This document shows positions 16,437-26,119 of a DNA stretch of 64,000 nt, piece after piece. Made by a program: the position numbers and the translations under genes. Source of the stretch: Leclercia adecarboxylata (GTDB taxonomy: Bacteria; Pseudomonadota; Gammaproteobacteria; Enterobacterales; Enterobacteriaceae); the NCBI GenBank assembly GCA_002360945.1, contig DERO01000032.1, forward strand, positions 100,387 through 164,386. The letters run 5' to 3'. The notes under the pieces are model-generated. The model had not been told where the DNA came from, made no database searches, and worked only from the letters and a program-made list of their open reading frames with translations. Position 1 is the first letter of the stretch; every line of letters starts with the position of its first letter.

Positions 16437-18122
16437 GTGAACATAAACGTCGCAGAATTGTTAAACGGGAATTACATCCTGTTATTATTTGTGGTACTGG
16501 CTCTGGGTCTTTGCCTGGGTAAATTACGTCTCGGGTCGATCCAACTCGGTAATTCTATTGGCGTTTTAGTCGTTTCGTTATTATTAGGCCAGCAGCATTT
16601 CAGCATTAACACCGACGCCCTGAATCTGGGCTTTATGCTGTTTATTTTTTGTGTCGGCGTCGAAGCTGGGCCCAACTTTTTTTCTATTTTCTTCCGCGAC
16701 GGCAAAAATTATCTGATGCTGGCGCTGGTGATGGTCGGCAGCGCCCTGCTTATCGCACTGGGTTTAGGCAAACTGTTTGGCTGGGATATCGGCCTGACGG
16801 CGGGGATGCTGGCCGGCTCGATGACCTCCACGCCGGTGCTGGTGGGTGCCGGCGATACGCTGCGCCATCTCGGGCTGGATAACGCCCAGCTGTCGCAGGC
16901 GCTGGATCACCTCAGCCTTGGCTACGCCCTGACCTATCTGATTGGCCTGGTGAGCCTGATTGTCGGCGCACGCTATCTGCCGAAACTGCAGCATCAGGAT
17001 CTGCAGACCAGCGCCCAGCAGATCGCCCGCGAGCGCGGTCTGGACACCGACAGTAAACGCAAAGTTTATCTGCCGGTGATCCGCGCCTACCGCGTGGGCC
17101 CGGAGCTGGTGGCCTGGGCGGACGGTAAAAATCTGCGCGAGCTGGGCATCTATCGCCAGACCGGCTGCTATATCGAACGTATTCGCCGTAACGGCATTCT
17201 GGCGAACCCGGACGGCGATGCGGTGTTGCAGATGGGCGATGATATTGCGCTGGTGGGTTATCCGGATGCGCACGCCCGTCTCGACCCGAGCTTCCGTAAC
17301 GGTAAAGAGGTGTTCGACCGCGACCTGCTCGACATGCGCATCGTCACCGAAGAGATCGTGGTCAAAAACCACAATGCCGTGGGCCGTCGCCTGGCGCAGC
17401 TCAAGCTGACCGATCATGGGTGCTTCCTCAACCGGGTGATCCGCAGCCAGATTGAGATGCCTATCGATGACAATATCGTCCTGAACAAGGGCGATGTACT
17501 GCAGGTGAGCGGCGACACGCGCCGCGTGAAGACCGTCGCCGACCGCATCGGCTTTATCTCCATTCACAGCCAGGTAACCGACCTGCTGGCGTTCTGCGCC
17601 TTCTTTATCGTCGGCCTGATGATCGGGATGATCACCTTCCAGTTCAGCAACTTTAGCTTCGGCATCGGCAACGCCGCCGGTCTGCTGTTCGCCGGGATCA
17701 TGCTCGGCTTCCTGCGAGCCAACCACCCGACCTTCGGCTATATCCCACAGGGCGCGCTGAACATGGTGAAAGAGTTTGGCCTGATGGTGTTTATGGCAGG
17801 CGTGGGCTTAAGCGCGGGCAGCGGCATTGGCCATAGCCTGGGCGCGGTGGGCTGGCAGATGCTGGTCGCCGGGTTGATCGTCAGCCTGGTACCGGTGGTG
17901 ATCTGTTTCCTGTTCGGTGCCTACGTGCTGCGCATGAACCGCGCCATGCTGTTTGGCGCGATGATGGGGGCCCGTACCTGCGCGCCCGCGATGGAAATCA
18001 TCAGCGATACCGCACGCAGCAACATCCCGGCGCTGGGCTATGCGGGCACCTATGCCATCGCTAACGTGCTGTTAACCCTTGCGGGGACCTTGATCATCAT
18101 CATCTGGCCGGGGCTGGGGTAA
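16437..18122 (+). CDS. ybjL: YbjL, AAE-family putative transporter
   Basis: 561 residues, exactly the E. coli length, from a GTG start. It has about five membrane helices, two central RCK_C/TrkA_C-type domains (about 200-370, for example [18 protein letters not shown] and [17 protein letters not shown]), then five to six more helices with [11 protein letters not shown]. The family is the aspartate:alanine antiporter/YidE group; the substrate is unknown. Shine-Dalgarno sequence is weak. A TATACT-type -10 is visible near 16330. Confidence 0.93.
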   Translation: MNINVAELLNGNYILLLFVVLALGLCLGKLRLGSIQLGNSIGVLVVSLLLGQQHFSINTDALNLGFMLFIFCVGVEAGPNFFSIFFRDGKNYLMLALVMVGSALLIALGLGKLFGWDIGLTAGMLAGSMTSTPVLVGAGDTLRHLGLDNAQLSQALDHLSLGYALTYLIGLVSLIVGARYLPKLQHQDLQTSAQQIARERGLDTDSKRKVYLPVIRAYRVGPELVAWADGKNLRELGIYRQTGCYIERIRRNGILANPDGDAVLQMGDDIALVGYPDAHARLDPSFRNGKEVFDRDLLDMRIVTEEIVVKNHNAVGRRLAQLKLTDHGCFLNRVIRSQIEMPIDDNIVLNKGDVLQVSGDTRRVKTVADRIGFISIHSQVTDLLAFCAFFIVGLMIGMITFQFSNFSFGIGNAAGLLFAGIMLGFLRANHPTFGYIPQGALNMVKEFGLMVFMAGVGLSAGSGIGHSLGAVGWQMLVAGLIVSLVPVVICFLFGAYVLRMNRAMLFGAMMGARTCAPAMEIISDTARSNIPALGYAGTYAIANVLLTLAGTLIIIIWPGLG

Positions 18123-18233
18123 GGGAGAAATTTGCGCAAGGGCGAAAAAAATTCGCTTTGTGCCGAACTTTTCTGTCAGACGTCAGTCATAACTATTGCC
18201 ACTGCTTTTCTTTGATGTCCCCAATTTGTGGAG

Positions 18234-18276
18234 CCCATCAACCCCGCCGTTTTGGTTCAAGGTTGATGGGTTTTTT
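18234..18276 (+). terminator. Intrinsic terminator of ybjL
   Basis: cccatcaacc pairs with ggttgatggg across a 17-base loop and is followed by tttttt. It separates ybjL from crtZ. Confidence 0.85.
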
Positions 18277-18386
18277 GTTGGGTGAAATTCAGGAAAGAAA
18301 TCAAGCCTGCCCGTTCCCACCCTTCCCCCAATAAGGTGTTACGCTTAATACCTGAGACCAACATCCCCCGAGCCCAAGGAGCACTA

Positions 18387-18923
18387 ATGCTCGCGTTGTA
18401 CAACACCCTAATCGTGCTTTTAACCGTTGCCGCCATGGAGTTAGTCGCCGCCCTTGCGCATAAGTACATCATGCACGGCTGGGGTTGGGGATGGCATGAA
18501 TCGCATCACGAGTCGCGCACCCGCTGGTTTGAGGTTAACGATCTCTACGCGGTGGTGTTCGCCGTGCTGGCGATTGTGCTGATTGCGCTGGGGACCTGGG
18601 GCCTGTGGCCGCTACAGTGGATAGGTGCCGGGATGACGGCTTACGGCGCACTCTACTTTATGGTGCACGACGGGCTGGTGCATCAGCGCTGGCCGTTCCG
18701 CTATATCCCGCGCCGGGGATACCTCAAGCGCCTGTATCTGGCGCACCGTCTGCACCACGCGGTGCGGGGCAAAGAGGAGTGCGTCTCCTTTGGTTTTCTG
18801 TATGCGCCGCCGATTGAAAAGTTGCAGGCCACGCTACGCCAGCGTAAGGCGCGTCGTGGAGCTAGCGCGGACGCTGCCAGAGCCCGGCCGGACGTGGGGC
18901 CGGCGTCGCAAAACGAGAAGTGA
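18387..18923 (+). CDS. crtZ: Beta-carotene hydroxylase CrtZ
   Basis: 178 residues. Di-iron membrane hydroxylase that adds 3-OH groups to both beta rings, making zeaxanthin from beta-carotene. The histidine clusters are visible: HKYIMHGWGWGWHESHHE, then FMVHDGLVHQRWP and LAHRLHHAVRG. AAGGAG precedes the ATG at 18387; upstream in-frame sequence is not family-like. It faces the other crt genes and overlaps crtB tail to tail by 62 bases, as in other enterobacterial clusters. Confidence 0.93.
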   Translation: MLALYNTLIVLLTVAAMELVAALAHKYIMHGWGWGWHESHHESRTRWFEVNDLYAVVFAVLAIVLIALGTWGLWPLQWIGAGMTAYGALYFMVHDGLVHQRWPFRYIPRRGYLKRLYLAHRLHHAVRGKEECVSFGFLYAPPIEKLQATLRQRKARRGASADAARARPDVGPASQNEK

Positions 18924-19788
18924 GCGCCAGCCCGGCGCCTTTCAACAATAATCCCGATTTCTCAAACGCGCTGGTTCCCTGGCGTGTATCCCAGGCGCGG
19001 AAGCCCGCCGCGCTGACCTTAATACCAATCTCACGGTACACCCCATGCGCCGAGGCAATCGCCCAGGCGGATCGCAGCGGCAGCCCGGCCAGCCCCGCCC
19101 GGGCAGAGGCGTAATAGGGTTCGGCTTCAGCCACCAGGCGGTATGCCAGCTTTGCCAGCTGCGGGCGCAACTCAGCGCTTTCGAGCGCATCAGCCGGGAT
19201 ACCCTCCTCCGCCAGCCACTGGGCCGGCAAATAACAGCGGCCCACCCGGGCATCCTCGACGATATCCCTGGCGATGTTGGTCAGCTGAAACGCCAGGCCT
19301 AAATCACAGGCGCGATCGAGCACGGCTTCATCGCGTACCCCCATCACCCGGGCCATCATTAACCCCACCACCCCCGCTACGCGATAGCAGTATTTCAGGG
19401 TGTCCTCGAAGGTCTCGTAATGGGTCTCGCGTACGTCCATGGCAAAGCCGTCAAGATGATCGTAAGCCAGCTCGAGCGGGATGTTGTGGCCCAGGGCCAC
19501 CTCCTGAAAGGCGGCGAAAGCGGGTTCACTCATCTCGCCCCCCTCCCACGCGCGCAGGGTCTGGTTTTTGAGCATCGCCAGGCGCTGTTCTGCCTGGGCG
19601 CTGTCCACGGACGTGACGTTAAATCCCAGCTCCTGGCCGTCGATCACGTCGTCGCAGTAGCGGCACCAGGCATAGAGCATCAGCACGCTACGCCGGGTCA
19701 ATGGATCGAAGAGCTTCGCCGCGGTGGCAAAGCTTTTCGATCCCACCGCGATGGTGTCGGTCGCGTGATCCATCAGGGTAGTGTTCAT
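18862..19788 (-). CDS. crtB: Phytoene synthase CrtB
   Basis: 308 residues. Condenses two geranylgeranyl diphosphates to phytoene. The two aspartate-rich motifs are present: CRYCDDVIDGQ and NIARDIVEDARVGRCYLP, with the intervening ETHYETFEDTLKYCYRVAG. The start overlaps the crtI stop (ATGA-type junction), showing coupled translation in crtE-idi-crtY-crtI-crtB. Its 3' end overlaps crtZ on the other strand. Confidence 0.96.
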   Translation of the reverse strand: MNTTLMDHATDTIAVGSKSFATAAKLFDPLTRRSVLMLYAWCRYCDDVIDGQELGFNVTSVDSAQAEQRLAMLKNQTLRAWEGGEMSEPAFAAFQEVALGHNIPLELAYDHLDGFAMDVRETHYETFEDTLKYCYRVAGVVGLMMARVMGVRDEAVLDRACDLGLAFQLTNIARDIVEDARVGRCYLPAQWLAEEGIPADALESAELRPQLAKLAYRLVAEAEPYYASARAGLAGLPLRSAWAIASAHGVYREIGIKVSAAGFRAWDTRQGTSAFEKSGLLLKGAGLALTSRFATPAPRPAGLWQRPR

Positions 19789-21263
19789 CGGGAAAGCGCC
19801 TCCAGCATCAGCCCTGCGGTGGCTTTGGCCGAGCCGATCACCCCGGGAATACCGGCACCCGGATGGGTACCCGCCCCGACGAGGTAAAGGTTGGGGATCC
19901 GGCTGTCGCGATTGTGCGGCCGGAACCAGGCACTCTGGCGCAGGATGGGTTCGACAGAAAAAGCGGAGCCCAGATGAGCCCCCAGCTGGTCGCGAAAATC
20001 GAAGGGGGTGAAGATGCGGTGGGTCACCAGCTGGCTGCGCAGCCCCGGCATGTAGTGGGCTTCAAGATAAGCAAAAATCCGGTCGCGCAGGCGCGGACCT
20101 TCAATGTTCCAGTCGAGATCCGCAGTGCCTAAGTGAGGGACCGGGGCTAACACGTAATAGCTGCCGCAGCCCGGCGGCGCCAGGGAGGGATCGGTGACGC
20201 AGGGGGCGTGCAGGTAGAGCGAAAAATCGTCCGCCAGCGCGTTTTTATTAAAGATGTCATCGATGAGTTCTTTATAGCGCGGCCCGAAACAGACGGTATG
20301 GTGCGCCAGATCGTGCTGCTTGTTCAGACCAAAATAGAGCACAAACAGGGAATTACTCATGCGCTTACGCTTGAGCGATGCCGCCTGCGCGGCCCCCGCC
20401 GGATGATGCCCCAGCAGCTTCTCATAGGTATGCACCACGTCGGCGTTGGAGGCCACCGCCGCAGTCGGAACGATCTGCCCGTCTTTCAGCTCCACGGCGC
20501 GAATGTGCTCCCCCTCGGTCACCAGCCGGGTGACTTCGGCATTCAGCTGCAGCTCGCCGCCGAGGTCCTGATAGAGCTTCACCAGCCCCTGCACCAGAGC
20601 CCCGGTCCCGCCCCGGGCAAACCAGACGCCCCACTCACGCTCAAGGGCGTGGATCAGGGTGTAAATGGACGAGGTGGCAAAGGGATTGCCCCCCACCAGC
20701 AGGGAATGAAAGGAGAAGGCCTGGCGCAGCTGTTCATTATCGATAAAGCGCGAGACCATGCCGTAGACGCTGCGCCAGGCCTGCAGGCGGGTGAGCTGCG
20801 GCGCGGCGCGGAGCATATCGCGAAAAGAGAGGAACGGCACCGTGCCGAGTTTGAGATACCCCTCGTTAAACACCTCCCGCGAGTAGGCGTGAAACTTGCG
20901 GTAACCCTCCACGTCGCGCGGGTTAAAACGTCTTATCTGCTCTTCCAGCCGGGTCTGCACATTGTTGTAATCAAACACCTCGCCCGTCTCCCAGCACAGG
21001 CGATAGAACGGCGTCACCGGCAGCAGTTCGACGTAATCCGCCATCCGCTTTCCGGCGAGGGTAAACAGCTCTTCGATGGCGCTGGGATCGGTGATCACCG
21101 TCGGCCCGGCGTCAAAGGTGAACCCTTTATCCTGATAAACGTACGCGCGCCCGCCGGGCTTGTCCCGCTGCTCCAGCAGAAGTGTGGCAATACCCTGCGC
21201 CTGAAGCCGAATGGCCAGGGCTAATCCGCCAAAACCGGCGCCAATAATCACTGTTTTATTCAT
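19785..21263 (-). CDS. crtI: Phytoene desaturase CrtI
   Basis: 492 residues. FAD enzyme that introduces four double bonds to convert phytoene to lycopene. The N-terminal dinucleotide fold is VIIGAGFGGLALAIRL, followed by GGRAYVYQDKGFTFDAGPTV. The C-terminal FAD-contact signature is NLYLVGAGTHPGAGIPGVIG. It overlaps crtY upstream by 8 bases and crtB downstream by 4, so the three are translated together. Confidence 0.97.
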   Translation of the reverse strand: MNKTVIIGAGFGGLALAIRLQAQGIATLLLEQRDKPGGRAYVYQDKGFTFDAGPTVITDPSAIEELFTLAGKRMADYVELLPVTPFYRLCWETGEVFDYNNVQTRLEEQIRRFNPRDVEGYRKFHAYSREVFNEGYLKLGTVPFLSFRDMLRAAPQLTRLQAWRSVYGMVSRFIDNEQLRQAFSFHSLLVGGNPFATSSIYTLIHALEREWGVWFARGGTGALVQGLVKLYQDLGGELQLNAEVTRLVTEGEHIRAVELKDGQIVPTAAVASNADVVHTYEKLLGHHPAGAAQAASLKRKRMSNSLFVLYFGLNKQHDLAHHTVCFGPRYKELIDDIFNKNALADDFSLYLHAPCVTDPSLAPPGCGSYYVLAPVPHLGTADLDWNIEGPRLRDRIFAYLEAHYMPGLRSQLVTHRIFTPFDFRDQLGAHLGSAFSVEPILRQSAWFRPHNRDSRIPNLYLVGAGTHPGAGIPGVIGSAKATAGLMLEALSR

Positions 21264-22431
21264 GGTGAAACGCTCGCATCCGGGGAGTGAGTTTCAGTAT
21301 GGCGAGCATCGCTTCGCCGACGGGAACGGGGGGCTTACCTGCCAGGATCCGCGCTTTATCGGCCAGGGTCAGCTGTCCGGCGTAAAAGCGGGCAATCAGC
21401 CCTTCGTTAAGAGAGTAAAAACGCTGCATCACCTGCCAGCGTTTATCGGCATCACCGGCCAGGAACAGCATGCGGTTCAGGGCGCGGAAAAAACGCTGCG
21501 CATGCCACTGGTGGCGGGCATAGCGATGAATCACGGAAAAGATCGCCGCCGCGCTGATGTCCGCGGTTCCGGCAATTGCGTCGGCCAGCGCCACCGCGTG
21601 CGGCAGCGAATAGCCGGTGGTGGCATGAAACAGCCCGGCGCGCAGGCCGCTGCACGGCTGCTGTTCCCGCGCCTGCCAGTACGCCGGGAAATCGCCTCCC
21701 AGCATAATCGGCAGATGGCCCAGCTCTTCACGCATCAGGCTCTCAAGGCACCAGCCCTGCTGGCGGGCATAGTCAGCAATGTGTTGCCGCGCGGCGCTGA
21801 GATGTAGTTCGGCGGCGTCAATGTAGTGGGTATCTTCGATCAGCAGTTCGGTTGCGGAAAGCGGGAGAGTATAGACAAAACGGTACCCGCCCTGCTGATT
21901 GACCGTGGCATCCATCAGTATCGGCCGGGTCAGGCCATGCGGTTGGCGCAGACGCCACTCCTGGCCGAGAAATGACTGGCTGCCGGTGTTAAGGTGCCTG
22001 TCCGGCATATAGCCCCGACCGTCGATCGTCGCCCGGGCCCGGAGCGTTGTGCCATCGGCGAGCGTCACCGTCTCCGGGGTGAGTTCGGTGATGACGGCGT
22101 GGGTGTGCAGATTCACGCCAGCGGCGTCGGTCAGCACGGTGGCAAACCGCGCGGAGGTGATGCTGAGATAGTCCCCGGCAAGGGTGCGGTTCAGATCGGG
22201 AAAGCGGACGTCGTACCCCTGCCAGCGGTGCGCAATCAGGGGGGCAATCCACTGGTGCTGCTCAGGCGTAATGTCGCCCTCATGAAACGACCAGGTGTGA
22301 TTACCGCCAGGCCTGCCGTCGGCTTCGAGAAGCAGCACCCGCAGCTCCGGGCGCTGTTGCCACAGCCGCAGCGCGGTCAGGCCGTTTGCCAGCCCACCGC
22401 CCGCCAGAATGATATCCCACTCGTGTGCCAT
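21256..22431 (-). CDS. crtY: Lycopene beta-cyclase CrtY
   Basis: 391 residues. Cyclises both ends of lycopene to beta-carotene. N-terminal nucleotide-binding stretch DIILAGGGLANGLTALRL, then LEADGRPGGNHTWSFHE, IDGRGYMPD and VYTLPLSATELLIEDTHYID, all CrtY-family signatures. It follows idi directly with an ATGA overlap; the crtX glucosyltransferase that often sits between them is missing. Confidence 0.96.
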   Translation of the reverse strand: MAHEWDIILAGGGLANGLTALRLWQQRPELRVLLLEADGRPGGNHTWSFHEGDITPEQHQWIAPLIAHRWQGYDVRFPDLNRTLAGDYLSITSARFATVLTDAAGVNLHTHAVITELTPETVTLADGTTLRARATIDGRGYMPDRHLNTGSQSFLGQEWRLRQPHGLTRPILMDATVNQQGGYRFVYTLPLSATELLIEDTHYIDAAELHLSAARQHIADYARQQGWCLESLMREELGHLPIMLGGDFPAYWQAREQQPCSGLRAGLFHATTGYSLPHAVALADAIAGTADISAAAIFSVIHRYARHQWHAQRFFRALNRMLFLAGDADKRWQVMQRFYSLNEGLIARFYAGQLTLADKARILAGKPPVPVGEAMLAILKLTPRMRAFHHE

Positions 22432-23465
22432 CAGGTTTGCGCCACCAGCGTAGCCTGACGCAGTTGCGCCAGGTTGGCGCTCCCGGTGCAGAAACAGGCG
22501 ACGCGCAGCTGGTCGATGATCACCTGAAAATGGTCAATAACGGCTTCACTGGAGAGTAACGCGCTTTGCAGCACCCCGGCCGCCTGCCCTACCAGGCTTG
22601 CGCCTAAGCGGATCGCTTTCGCCACCTCAATGCCGTTGGCGATCCCGCCCGAGGCCACCAGCGGCATGTCGGGCAGCGCCTGATGCAGATCCTGGAGTGC
22701 CGTGGCGGTGGGGATCCCCCAGTCGGCAAAGGCCATCGCCACCGCCCGGTCGTGCGCGGTGACGGCGCGTTCGCCCTCTACCGCCGCCCAGCTGGTGCCA
22801 CCGGCACCGGCGACATCCAGCATCGCCACCCCCGCCGCCGCCAGTTGACGGGCAACCGGTACCGAAATCCCGTTGCCCACCTCTTTAACCACCACCGGCA
22901 CGTGCAGCGCCTCGACGGTCTGATGAATGGCGTCGATAACCCCGCACCAGTTGCGATCCCCGCCGTGCTGCAGCGCCTCCTGCAGCGGGTTAAGGTGGAT
23001 AATCAGCGCATCTGCCGCGAGCGTCTCCACGGCCCGTCTGGCATAGTCGAGGCCCTGCTGTCCTGCGATTTGCGCGGCACCGAGGTTGGCCATCAGCACT
23101 ACGTCAGGGGCAAAGGATCGCAGTTCGCCCGTCAGGCCATAATTCGCCTCGCTCTCCAGCGCCACGCGCTGGGATCCCACCCCCATCGCCAGCCCCAGCG
23201 CCTGCGCGGCAAGGGCCAGATGCTGATTGATCTGGCTCGCCCGTCGGGTGCCGCCGGTCATGGAGCTGATCAGCAGCGGCGCGTTCAGGGTACGGCCAAA
23301 CAGCCTGGTGGTGAGATCGATATCATCAAGATGCAGTTCGGGAAGGGCACAGTGCCCGAAGCGCCATTTTTCAAAGCCGTTGGTACACTTTTTTGCGCCG
23401 GGCGCGCCGTTCAGTACGATATCGAGATGATCGCTTTTACGTTGCGACAGGCTGCTCATTGACAC
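22431..23465 (-). CDS. fni: Isopentenyl-diphosphate isomerase, type 2 (FMN)
   Basis: 344 residues. Converts IPP to DMAPP using reduced FMN, feeding CrtE. Seen are [28 protein letters not shown], the glycine-rich phosphate-binding stretch [20 protein letters not shown] and QAAGVLQSA, all type 2 IDI signatures; it is unrelated to the Nudix-type Idi of E. coli. Overlaps crtE by 10 bases and crtY by 3. Named idi2 or fni in related clusters. Confidence 0.94.
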   Translation of the reverse strand: MSMSSLSQRKSDHLDIVLNGAPGAKKCTNGFEKWRFGHCALPELHLDDIDLTTRLFGRTLNAPLLISSMTGGTRRASQINQHLALAAQALGLAMGVGSQRVALESEANYGLTGELRSFAPDVVLMANLGAAQIAGQQGLDYARRAVETLAADALIIHLNPLQEALQHGGDRNWCGVIDAIHQTVEALHVPVVVKEVGNGISVPVARQLAAAGVAMLDVAGAGGTSWAAVEGERAVTAHDRAVAMAFADWGIPTATALQDLHQALPDMPLVASGGIANGIEVAKAIRLGASLVGQAAGVLQSALLSSEAVIDHFQVIIDQLRVACFCTGSANLAQLRQATLVAQT

Positions 23466-24376
23466 TCCGACAGGGATAACGACAGGCTCTGACTGATAAG
23501 CGTCAGCTGTTTTTCAAACCAGGCGTGAACATAGTAGCGGGCGGTGTTGCCCGGCTGACAGGCGGTCGCGATATGCTGGTCGGCACTGCGCACATGCTCG
23601 CGCAGCCGCAGGAACACGCTTTCTGCCCCGAGCACTGCGACCAGCGTCGATTTATCTTTATCCTGATGGGGATCTTTGCCGTTAGCCGTTGAGCCGTCCG
23701 TCAGGTCATCAATCAGCTGGAAGGCCTGACCGAGCTCGCGGGCAAAAAAGCGCAGACGTTCGCTCACCTGAGGTGGCGCGTCGGCCGCGATAGCCGCCAG
23801 CTGCAGGGTGGCGTTGAACAGGCTGCTGGTTTTCAGCTCGTTGGTTAGCAGGATCTCATCAGCATTCCGGCTCTGCCGGGCGCCATTCAGATCGCGAAAT
23901 TGCCCCTGCACCAGTCCCATATGCCCCACCGAGGCCGACAGCTCAGCCATCGCCCGCGCTTTTGCCTCGTGCGTCAGCGAAGGCGCACGTGAAATCACGC
24001 AAAACGCGTGGCTCAGCAGCGCCACCGCCGCCAGTATCGCGACGTTTTCGCCATACTGATAGTGAACCGTCGGGCGCCCCCGTCTGAGCATGGCATTGTC
24101 CATGCAGGGCATGTCATCGAGGATCAGGGAGGCAACGTGGACCATCTCAATGGCGCAGGCCAGATCCAGAATGCCGGTCTGCTCGGTTTTATAGCCCATA
24201 TCCGTCGCTGCCAGCAGCAGCAACAGAGGGCGCATTCGCTTGCCGGCAACAAGGGTGGATTCGCGCATGGCCGCATAGACCTGGCCCTCCTGCTCTCCTT
24301 CGGGCAAGAGTTGTTCCAGACGCCGTTCAAACGCAGACAGCAGCATTTTTACATCATCTTCATGACTAAGGGTCAT
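23456..24376 (-). CDS. crtE: Geranylgeranyl diphosphate synthase CrtE
   Basis: 306 residues. Adds IPP units to make GGPP, the entry step of carotenoid synthesis. The first aspartate-rich motif is DDMPCMDN at about residues 87-94, and the second is LIDDLTDGS near 225; GKRMRP is the IPP-binding block. First gene of the operon crtE-fni-crtY-crtI-crtB. The promoter must lie in the 228 bases up to the DUF2239 gene. Confidence 0.96.
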   Translation of the reverse strand: MTLSHEDDVKMLLSAFERRLEQLLPEGEQEGQVYAAMRESTLVAGKRMRPLLLLLAATDMGYKTEQTGILDLACAIEMVHVASLILDDMPCMDNAMLRRGRPTVHYQYGENVAILAAVALLSHAFCVISRAPSLTHEAKARAMAELSASVGHMGLVQGQFRDLNGARQSRNADEILLTNELKTSSLFNATLQLAAIAADAPPQVSERLRFFARELGQAFQLIDDLTDGSTANGKDPHQDKDKSTLVAVLGAESVFLRLREHVRSADQHIATACQPGNTARYYVHAWFEKQLTLISQSLSLSLSECQ

Positions 24377-24604
24377 AGGGGCTTCCCCGGTGTTAGGTGG
24401 CGACGTCCGCAGAAGGGGTAAAACGCTTGCCGCAGGGTAGATTTACAAAGCGTAGCGTATCCTTCTGCGTTTTGTTGCTCGCCTGCAAAGGGGAAACTCG
24501 ATATGGATTTTATTTATTTTGAAATCAATGAGATATATTTTAACGCGTGAAGTAAATTGCACAGAAATTTACATTTGTAGAGATTTTCAGGAACCCCTCC
24601 TCCT

Positions 24605-25177
24605 TTACGATCCCTCCCTCTCTTCTTCTTTGCCAAACGCCAGTCGTAGCGCGTACTGACGAATATCCTGAGGCCAACTCCCGATACAGGCCGTAAAAGC
24701 CGCCTCATCATCGGCAAAAAGCGCGCGCAGGCTGGCCTCGTAGTCAGGCAGATCCCCCGCCATCTCGTACATAAAGTGGTAGGCGCGATCGTGACGCTGG
24801 CGCTTGTTATCCGCCGGTTCAGCGGTTTTTCTGGCCTGATCGATCAGCCTACGCAAGGTAGCGGAAGCGCCGCCGGGCTGGGCGGCTAACCACGCCCAGT
24901 GGCGCGGGAGCAACGTTACCTCTTTTGCCGAGACGCCGAGCTTTGGCCGTCCGCGGGATTTTACGACGCGGGTCTCCGCCAATTCCGGGTAGACCGCCAG
25001 AACATCGGCAATATCGCCGTTAACAGGAATATCGAGCCGTTTCCCACTACGATCGTTAAAAATGAAAACGCTTTCACGCTGAATGTTAACGGATTGGATC
25101 TGCTGTAACAGTTCGCTCAGTGTGCCGTGGGCGATCTGCCGCTGCTGAGAAAAAGCGGTAAGGGTGATATTCGTCAT
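24605..25177 (-). CDS. DUF2239 family protein
   Basis: 190 residues. Conserved DUF2239 blocks are VFIFNDRSGKRLDIPVNGD, GRPKLGVSAKEVTLLPRHW, WLAAQPGGASATLRRL and the C-terminal YHFMYEMAGDLPDYEASLRA. The function of the family is unknown; members are small soluble proteins, and the GRPKLG segment looks basic and DNA-binding-like. It lies upstream of crtE in the same orientation but has its own spacing of 228 bases, so co-regulation is uncertain. Confidence 0.85.
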   Translation of the reverse strand: MTNITLTAFSQQRQIAHGTLSELLQQIQSVNIQRESVFIFNDRSGKRLDIPVNGDIADVLAVYPELAETRVVKSRGRPKLGVSAKEVTLLPRHWAWLAAQPGGASATLRRLIDQARKTAEPADNKRQRHDRAYHFMYEMAGDLPDYEASLRALFADDEAAFTACIGSWPQDIRQYALRLAFGKEEEREGS

Positions 25178-25384
25178 GCGATTACCTTTTTACCCGGATA
25201 AAAAAAGAAGAGTCTTTAGTGAGCCGCTTCCTGTTAATTATATCCGGGTAAAACAGATCCCTTCCCCTGGATACCCCACCAGATTTGGATATTGACGCCT
25301 CGTCTCAACATGTTAACTTTCCTGCGATTTTTCTCATGGATGGTCCCCAAAAAAGAACCAACCAAAATGAACTTACGGATGAAT

Positions 25385-26119
25385 ATGTCACGACACTCTT
25401 TAACCCTGCGTAGCTTTCTGGTTCTGGCATTAATTCTTGGGTTAAGTGGCTGCTCCGTTCGTTACGATAAAAACGGCAAGATTCTCTTTAATACCGATCT
25501 GGCGAGCGTGCTGGGCAACGAAGTTGGACAGTTCACCCTGGCGGATGGCTCGACCGGCGCATTGCGCGAGCTGAACGGTCGCTACAGCCTGAAGTGGAGC
25601 AATCTGATGATTGAGCGCCCAATCGAGGGCGTCAGCTGGGCGCGGATCGTCAATCAATACCACATCGAAGGGCATACCCTGCTGCTGCTGAAAGTGGCGA
25701 CCCCCTCCTGCCCGGCGCAGTATCGCCTGGTCGATCTGCAAAACACCCGCTCCCAGGAGTGGGCCTTCACTGGCGTATGCGATACCGGGCCAGAAATTGC
25801 CCCCAGCGCGGACAAACTGCAGCTGAACTTCCCTACCGGCAATCGTATCGAACAGTTTAACTGGCAGCATGGTGAGGTTTACCACCGTCGTCTCCCGGTT
25901 CAGCAACAAAAGGCGGTCGTGAGCAGCAGCAACGAGAAAGCCAAAGCGTCCCGTAAAACCCACGCGCAGCCCGTGGCGAAGCCAGCAAAACGTACCCCGG
26001 CCAAAGCGGCGGATCCGCTGCCGCCTAAAGTGGCCCAGCCCGAGCTGGACAACTCCCTGCCGACGGAGATCTATGCCCCGACCAAAACCCGTCAGACCAG
26101 CCTGGAGCTGAAGTCATGA
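25385..26119 (+). CDS. Putative lipoprotein, partner of the downstream membrane protein
   Basis: 244 residues from the ATG at 25385 (GGA five bases upstream); in-frame ATGs at 25367 and 25379 are also possible. It begins MSRHSLTLRSFLVLALILGL and continues SGC, a lipoprotein signal with a lipobox cysteine at residue 23. The mature part is followed by a Lys/Ala/Pro-rich C-terminal tail (about 175-244), as in envelope-spanning linkers. The stop overlaps the next gene's ATG. I do not recognise the family. Confidence 0.75.
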   Translation: MSRHSLTLRSFLVLALILGLSGCSVRYDKNGKILFNTDLASVLGNEVGQFTLADGSTGALRELNGRYSLKWSNLMIERPIEGVSWARIVNQYHIEGHTLLLLKVATPSCPAQYRLVDLQNTRSQEWAFTGVCDTGPEIAPSADKLQLNFPTGNRIEQFNWQHGEVYHRRLPVQQQKAVVSSSNEKAKASRKTHAQPVAKPAKRTPAKAADPLPPKVAQPELDNSLPTEIYAPTKTRQTSLELKS

